From contig JAZRJT010000026.1 of the NCBI GenBank assembly GCA_045645905.1, positions 1 through 9,902 of the forward strand: a stretch of DNA of 9,902 nt, written 5' to 3'. This DNA is from SIG440 sp045645905 (lineage in GTDB: Bacteria; Bacillota; Clostridia; Monoglobales; Monoglobaceae). Positions within the stretch are counted from its first letter, which is position 1. The number at the start of each line of letters is the position of its first letter. Made by a program: the position numbers and the translations under genes. The notes under the pieces were generated by a model. It made no database searches, was not told the origin of the DNA, and saw nothing but the letters and a program-made list of their open reading frames with translations. Of this stretch, positions 6,604 through 9,902 are shown one piece after another.

Positions 6604-7905
6604 ATGAAAAAAATGTTTAAAAAAACGAAATTTGATTACAGCTGGGTAATTATCGGTATTTCTTTTTTGATAGTTGCGACCAGTCTTGGACTTTGTTCAA
6701 GCGGTGGTGCACTCTACCTAACAGCAATAACCGAAGCTCTTAATATCCCCAGAAGCGCCTTTTCTATTACCGATACGATACGATTTATAACTACAACAAT
6801 TATAAATCTTTACTTCGGCAGACTTGTGTATAAATTCGGCACAAAGAAGCTTATTTGTGCCGGTTTTGTATGCTTGATAGCTTTTGCCCTCATCAGAGCA
6901 TACGCAAGTAGCTTATATTTATTCTATTTTGCCAGTGTTTTGCTCGGCTTGGGACTTTCGTGGACAAGTACAACTATGGTAAGTACCATCGTAAACAAAT
7001 GGTGTACAAAAAACAAAGGTACCGTAACAGGTGCAATCCTTTCTGCAAACGGCATAGGCGGTGCTATCGCCGTACAGATATTAACACCTATAATTTTTCA
7101 GGAAAATAATCCGTTCGGATACAGAACATCTTACCTTTTAGTTACACTCATTTTGCTGATTGTAATGCTTCTTGTAATATTTTTCTACCGCGAAAATCCG
7201 GAAAAAGACGATAAATCTAAAACTGTTGTTGAAGCAAAAAGCAAAAAAGCACGCGGAACCGGTTGGATTGGAATTGATTATAGGTCTGCCGTTAAAAAGC
7301 CATATTTTTACATATCATTATTGTGTGTAGCTTTAACAGGCATGGCTCTTCACGGACTCAGTCAGATTGCCGTTCCCCATATGTACGACCTCGGAATAAA
7401 TATGAACCTAGTTGCACTCATCACAAGCACCGGAAGTATCGTGCTTACGTTTTCAAAATTCAGCGTAGGATATTTGTACGACAGATTCGGATTACGTATT
7501 TCTATGAACATATGCTACACTTGTTCGTTTTTGTCAGTATTCGGTCTTGTTATACTTACAAATACGCCGACAGGACACGTTATCGCTTTTATAAGAAGCG
7601 TTTTAAGCTCGTTTGCACTCCCCTTAGAAACCGTTATGCTCTCTTTAATTGTAACAGAGCTTTTCGGCAACAAGGACTTTAGCAGATTTATCGGTGTTTT
7701 CGTATCTGCAAACTATGCAGGGTATGCTATTGGCGCTCCTATAGGAAATGGTTTTTATGATATTTTCGGCGATTACAAGCTTGCATTTTTGATATTTGCA
7801 GCTATGATGGTTTTCGTTACAGTTGCTATGCAGTTTGTTTTAACCGCTGCAAATAAAGATAAAGCTGTTATCTTAAAAGAAGCAGAAGCTGTAGAAACAA
7901 TGTAA
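6604..7905 (+). CDS. MFS transporter, oxalate/formate-antiporter-like
   Basis: A 433-residue major facilitator with about 12 hydrophobic segments, beginning at residue 14 (WVIIGISFLIVAT) and ending near 420, with a charged central loop at about 200-225 (ENPEKDDKSK onward) between the two six-helix halves. FGRLVYKFGTKK after the second helix is the loop 2-3 signature and YLYDRFGLR is its copy in the second half. The overall pattern resembles OxlT / monocarboxylate-type MFS carriers for small organic acids. GGAG at 6591-6594 is nine bases from the ATG at 6604 but only three from the in-frame ATG at 6598, so 6604 is preferred. It is divergent from the glycerate kinase operon, which suggests import of glycerate or a precursor, but the substrate is not proven by sequence. 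Confidence 0.85.
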   Translation: MKKMFKKTKFDYSWVIIGISFLIVATSLGLCSSGGALYLTAITEALNIPRSAFSITDTIRFITTTIINLYFGRLVYKFGTKKLICAGFVCLIAFALIRAYASSLYLFYFASVLLGLGLSWTSTTMVSTIVNKWCTKNKGTVTGAILSANGIGGAIAVQILTPIIFQENNPFGYRTSYLLVTLILLIVMLLVIFFYRENPEKDDKSKTVVEAKSKKARGTGWIGIDYRSAVKKPYFYISLLCVALTGMALHGLSQIAVPHMYDLGINMNLVALITSTGSIVLTFSKFSVGYLYDRFGLRISMNICYTCSFLSVFGLVILTNTPTGHVIAFIRSVLSSFALPLETVMLSLIVTELFGNKDFSRFIGVFVSANYAGYAIGAPIGNGFYDIFGDYKLAFLIFAAMMVFVTVAMQFVLTAANKDKAVILKEAEAVETM

Positions 7906-7929
7906 AATACTTTCAATTATCAATAAAGT

Positions 7930-7961
7930 GGGGGCTGTAGCATTTTGCTGCAGCTCCTTTT
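7930..7961 (+). terminator. Intrinsic terminator of the MFS gene
   Basis: GGGGCTGTAGC pairs with GCTGCAGCTCC (11 bp with two G-U pairs) and is followed by TTTT, starting 25 bases after the stop codon. Confidence 0.8.
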
Positions 7962-7990
7962 GCGTAGAACGGAAAATAGTGCAGATTAGG

Positions 7991-8051
7991 CAAACCGAAC
8001 CCGTAAAGGGTACCCGACGGCGTACAAAAGTACGTCGAGAGGTGAGGTTTG
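7991..8051. ncRNA. Candidate three-way-junction RNA or structured repeat
   Basis: Three nested stems can be drawn: an outer CAAACC/GGTTTG (7991-7996 with 8046-8051), an ACCC/GGGT hairpin (7999-8002 with 8008-8011), and a longer hairpin CGAC-GTAC with AAAA loop and GTAC-GTCG (8015-8037, with a GGC bulge). It matches no ribozyme or riboswitch core that I know. It lies after the MFS terminator and before the next one, so it may be an independent RNA, a 3' tail, or a dispersed repeat. The strand is undecided. Confidence 0.35.
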
Positions 8052-8075
8052 TTCAAAACACAATACAATAACACA

Positions 8076-8104
8076 ACAAACGAGTCATACTATGACCCGT
8101 TTGT
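8076..8104 (-). terminator. Terminator of the 91-aa protein gene, possibly bidirectional
   Basis: ACAAACG/CGTTTGT and GTCAT/ATGAC form a 12-bp stem with one A-C mismatch and an ACT loop. It begins directly after the stop codon of the minus-strand gene. The T run is poor on both strands. Confidence 0.6.
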
Positions 8105-8380
8105 TTATAAATCATTAAATTCTGCTGCCGGTAAATCATTTTCAAGATTATCCCTTGCTAAATCAGTATCAATCGCAGGATAAGCCTCTGATATTGGCCT
8201 TTCTACCGAATGTGGCTTGCTGTGATAAACCTTTTGTGACGGAGCTTTGGTTCCTGCAATTATAGGATTTACATGGTCTTTGCCATGTTTAGCCTTACCT
8301 TGAATTTCAGGAACCGCCGCTGCTTCATTCCTTGGCTTTGTGTGTGTTCGTTCTATTCGTTTCATTCCCTGTTTTGCCAT
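8105..8380 (-). CDS. Small conserved-looking hypothetical protein (91 aa)
   Basis: No function was recognised. The 91-residue product is soluble, with a basic, proline-rich N-terminal half (MKRIERTHTKPRNE, then VPEIQGKAKHGKDHVNPIIAGTK at about 23-45) and an acidic tail (DTDLARDNLENDLPAAEFNDL at 71-91). It has no cysteine, membrane segment or signal peptide and is probably largely disordered. The ATG at 8380 is chosen because GGAGGA lies seven bases upstream; a longer reading from 8440 would lack a ribosome site and add low-complexity residues. It is divergent from the ZIP transporter. I have a recollection of similar short proteins in gut Clostridia, which I could not verify. Confidence 0.7.
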   Translation of the reverse strand: MAKQGMKRIERTHTKPRNEAAAVPEIQGKAKHGKDHVNPIIAGTKAPSQKVYHSKPHSVERPISEAYPAIDTDLARDNLENDLPAAEFNDL

Positions 8381-8473
8381 TTTATTCTCCTCCGTTGTAT
8401 TGTTATTCTTCATTTTCCCTTTCAAGATTAGTATATTCAATATCTGTTATGCTTAAACAAAAAATTTTATATT

Positions 8474-8504
8474 TTGACTTATTTCACAGATTTAATTTTA
8501 TAAA
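8474..8504 (+). promoter_or_regulatory. Possible promoter of the ZIP gene
   Basis: TTGACT (8474-8479) and TATAAA (8499-8504) are separated by 19 bases, longer than ideal. The intergenic region is very AT-rich, so other registers are possible. Confidence 0.35.
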
Positions 8505-8529
8505 ATATACTGACTACAGGAGGTGCTAT

Positions 8530-9318
8530 ATGAATGATTTTGTTTTAATGGCACTGATTGCCACTCTGGGCACATGGTTTATAACCGCTCTGGGTGCCGC
8601 GACAGTTGCCTTTTTTAAATCTCCCAATCCAAAAGTTTTGAATATTATGTTGGGTTTTGCCTCGGGAGTTATGATAGCGGCAAGCTTCTGGTCTCTTCTA
8701 CAGCCTGCTATTGAAAGAGCAGAAGAAACATCCGTTTTGCCTTCATATTTTGTAGCAACAACAGGCTTTTTGTTTGGTGCTGTCTTTATGTGGGCATCCG
8801 ATAAAGCCGTTTCCTTTGCACGAAGAACGGTCAGCAACACCCCTGGACTCAACCGTATCATTATGCTTATTCTGTCAATAACACTTCATAATATCCCCGA
8901 AGGATTGGCTGTTGGCGTGGCATTTGGTGTTTTGCAAAATGTGGGTTTCAGTGCAGAAAGTCTGATGGGTGCAATTACAATTGCAATTGGAATCGGCCTG
9001 CAAAACTTCCCCGAGGGTGCGGCTGTTTCCCTCCCCTTGCGCCGCGAAGGCTTTTCCAGAAAAAAGAGCTTTTTCTACGGTCAGGCATCGGGAATGGTTG
9101 AACCCATTGCCGGCGTAATGGGTGCTTTACTTGTTGTCTATGTCGAAAAAATTTTACCGTATGCCCTTTCATTTGCTGCAGGTGCAATGATTTTAGTGGC
9201 TGTACATGAACTGATTCCCGAATGTCAAAGAAATCAGACAGAACAGCCCTATCTTTCCACCACCGGAATCATAGCAGGCTTTGCAACAATGATGCTGCTT
9301 GATGTAATGTTAGGTTAA
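8530..9318 (+). CDS. ZIP-family divalent metal transporter
   Basis: A 262-residue inner-membrane protein of the ZIP (ZupT/GufA-like) family, which moves zinc or other divalent metals into the cytoplasm. Eight hydrophobic segments are visible. HNIPEG at 120-125 (helix 4) and QNFPEG at 158-163 (helix 5) are the paired metal-binding signatures, and HELIPE at 226-231 is also conserved. The loop between helices 3 and 4 (about 91-108) is short and lacks the histidine-rich stretch of some members. The ATG at 8530 is chosen because AGGAGGTG lies just upstream and the family N-terminus aligns there; the frame is open further upstream to 8332 but without a ribosome site. No metal-regulator operator was recognised upstream. 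Confidence 0.9.
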   Translation: MNDFVLMALIATLGTWFITALGAATVAFFKSPNPKVLNIMLGFASGVMIAASFWSLLQPAIERAEETSVLPSYFVATTGFLFGAVFMWASDKAVSFARRTVSNTPGLNRIIMLILSITLHNIPEGLAVGVAFGVLQNVGFSAESLMGAITIAIGIGLQNFPEGAAVSLPLRREGFSRKKSFFYGQASGMVEPIAGVMGALLVVYVEKILPYALSFAAGAMILVAVHELIPECQRNQTEQPYLSTTGIIAGFATMMLLDVMLG

Positions 9319-9322
9319 GTAC

Positions 9323-9351
9323 TTGATTTTAATTGAAAATTGTGATAAAAT
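9323..9351 (+). promoter_or_regulatory. Promoter of the structured leader
   Basis: TTGATT (9323-9328), 17-base spacer, TAAAAT (9346-9351). The predicted transcription start, seven bases on, is 9358, which is the first base of the long stem below. No terminator was seen between the ZIP stop codon and this promoter, so read-through is possible. Confidence 0.6.
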
Positions 9352-9357
9352 AGTTTT

Positions 9358-9566
9358 GCGAAACCAATTTAATAGCTTATACAATAATGAGGTATATTTT
9401 CTTTCGGGATAACATTCTCATTTTTGCGCATACTGATATTTGAATTTGATAAAAATGCAAATTCCATTTATCAGTGTGTGTATATCTCATTCTGTATAAA
9501 TTGGTTTCGCGACTACTGGAGTTTGCGTTTTTTGTGCGGCAACTTCAGTTGTCGCACTTTTTATTT
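9358..9566 (+). ncRNA. Long structured leader RNA with attenuator, family unknown
   Basis: Bases 9358-9370 pair perfectly with 9498-9510 (13 bp). The helix continues through ATACA/TGTAT and AATGAGGTATAT pairing with GTATATCTCATT. An inner arm, CATACTGATA with TATCAGTGTG (9429-9438 / 9469-9478), is capped by AATTTG/CAAATT (9443-9448 / 9458-9463). A one-sided bulge of roughly 30 bases (about 9398-9428) remains. AATGAG (9386-9391) can pair either with CTCATT at 9417-9422 or with CTCATT at 9486-9491, giving two exclusive folds. The leader ends in the terminator at 9534-9562 and precedes a 54-aa ORF. I did not recognise a known riboswitch; a 6S-like RNA and an inverted-repeat element are alternatives. 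Confidence 0.55.
9534..9562 (+). terminator. Intrinsic terminator with a competing antiterminator
   Basis: GTGCGGCAACT pairs with AGTTGTCGCAC, followed by TTTTTATTT. Just upstream ACTGGAGTTTG (9515-9525) can instead pair with CAACTTCAGT (9540-9549), which would disrupt the terminator. The Shine-Dalgarno of the next ORF is only seven bases beyond the T run. Confidence 0.75.
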
Positions 9567-9583
9567 ATAAAGGAGACAATATT

Positions 9584-9748
9584 ATGCCAAATTATGAAAA
9601 ACTATATCACAAACTATTTAACGAAATAACAGAAACAATTGAAAAACTGCAAAAAGTACAACAAGATGCAGAAGAAATGTATCTTGATATGTGTGAAAAA
9701 GAATTTCCCGATGGCGAAGATTTAGAGGATTTAAATGAAGACACTTAA
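9584..9748 (+). CDS. Small acidic helical protein (54 aa)
   Basis: The ORF has a strong ribosome site, AAAGGAG, eight bases before its ATG. The product is 54 residues, acidic (ending EFPDGEDLEDLNEDT) and predicted to be helical: residues about 5-38 (EKLYHKLFNEITETIEKL and on) show a heptad-like spacing of leucine, isoleucine and valine that could form a coiled coil. There is one cysteine and no membrane segment. The start YEKLYHKLFNEIT resembles small proteins I associate with phages and mobile elements of Clostridia, where the helix often ends in QQDAEE; that is recollection, not a search result. Expression should depend on the attenuator at 9534-9562. Confidence 0.7.
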   Translation: MPNYEKLYHKLFNEITETIEKLQKVQQDAEEMYLDMCEKEFPDGEDLEDLNEDT

Positions 9749-9777
9749 CAACTTAATGATAGGGTATTTCCCTGATT

Positions 9778-9806
9778 TTGTGTAAACTCCAAAATGATAA
9801 TATAAT
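9778..9806 (+). promoter_or_regulatory. Possible rightward promoter
   Basis: TTGTGT (9778-9783), 17-base spacer, perfect TATAAT (9801-9806). The predicted start is near 9813, just before the hairpin at 9820-9855. Confidence 0.45.
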
Positions 9807-9819
9807 TTAAGTGATTTTC

Positions 9820-9855
9820 GAGGGATGAAATCCATTTTTATGGGTTTCATCCCTC
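9820..9855. repeat. Strong hairpin between two facing promoters
   Basis: GAGGGATGAAA pairs perfectly with TTTCATCCCTC (11 bp), extended by CC/GG, around an AT-rich loop. It has no T run on either side, so it does not look like an ordinary terminator. Confidence 0.7.
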
Positions 9856-9861
9856 AGTTCA

Positions 9862-9890
9862 TATATAGCATAAAAGCATAGGCATGTCAA
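9862..9890 (-). promoter_or_regulatory. Near-consensus leftward promoter at the right edge
   Basis: The minus strand reads TTGACA (9885-9890), 17-base spacer, TATATA (9862-9867). The predicted start is 9855, the first base of the hairpin. The transcript would run leftward, antisense to the 54-aa ORF and its leader; no minus-strand gene follows it. Confidence 0.65.
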
Positions 9891-9902
9891 GGGCGCCCTC
9901 AT

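Noticed and set aside
7991..8051. Hammerhead or other known ribozyme
   Set aside because: The CUGANGA and GAAA core of a hammerhead is absent, and no other catalytic core was recognised.
8332..8529. N-terminal extension of the ZIP transporter
   Set aside because: AGGAGGTG immediately precedes the ATG at 8530, and the added residues overlap the divergent gene and match nothing in the family.
9358..9566. T-box, SAM or metal riboswitch
   Set aside because: No T-box AGGGUGGnACCGCG sequence and no conserved core of a riboswitch family known to me could be found.
1..9902. CRISPR array, tRNA or rRNA genes
   Set aside because: No regularly spaced repeats, tRNA cloverleaf or rRNA segments were seen on either strand.

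Overview
The window looks like chromosomal DNA from a low-GC Firmicute of class Clostridia, probably a gut Oscillospiraceae/Lachnospiraceae-type organism. The basis is its low GC content, consensus sigma-A promoters, strong AGGAG Shine-Dalgarno sites, a DUF6062 protein, and short inverted-repeat elements of the kind seen in such genomes. This placement is inferred from style and families; no marker gene is present.

Layout. 1-423 holds a leftward promoter and ribosome site for a gene that begins just off the left edge, then unassigned DNA. 424-1562 (minus) is a degenerate group II intron of IIC type. Its ribozyme ends are intact, but its reverse transcriptase lacks the catalytic palm. It sits 10 bp past the terminator of a creatininase-family amidohydrolase gene (1623-2360, minus), which has its own TTGACA/TATAAT promoter. 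A small membrane protein gene (2508-2750) follows. Next is an inverted-repeat-bounded cassette (about 2771-3290) carrying a frameshifted DUF559 endonuclease gene.

3442-6250 (minus) is a compact operon: DUF6062 protein, glycerate 2-kinase, then an AraC-type regulator. Its likely promoter lies near 6464-6492, and a 113-bp inverted-repeat element lies between promoter and first gene. Divergent from it is an MFS transporter of the oxalate/formate-antiporter type (6604-7905). Together these suggest uptake and phosphorylation of glycerate or a related small acid under AraC control; the substrate is inferred.

7906-8104 carries a terminator, a possible three-way-junction RNA or repeat, and a second terminator. 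A 91-aa conserved-looking small protein (minus) and a ZIP-family metal transporter (8530-9318, plus) are divergently transcribed.

9323-9890 is the most unusual part. A promoter whose predicted start falls on the first base of a long, rod-like RNA structure is followed by a terminator with a competing antiterminator pairing, and then a 54-aa acidic ORF too short for routine gene calling. Beyond it, two promoters face each other across a 36-bp perfect-armed hairpin. This resembles an undescribed cis-regulatory RNA plus small-protein unit, possibly with an antisense transcript.
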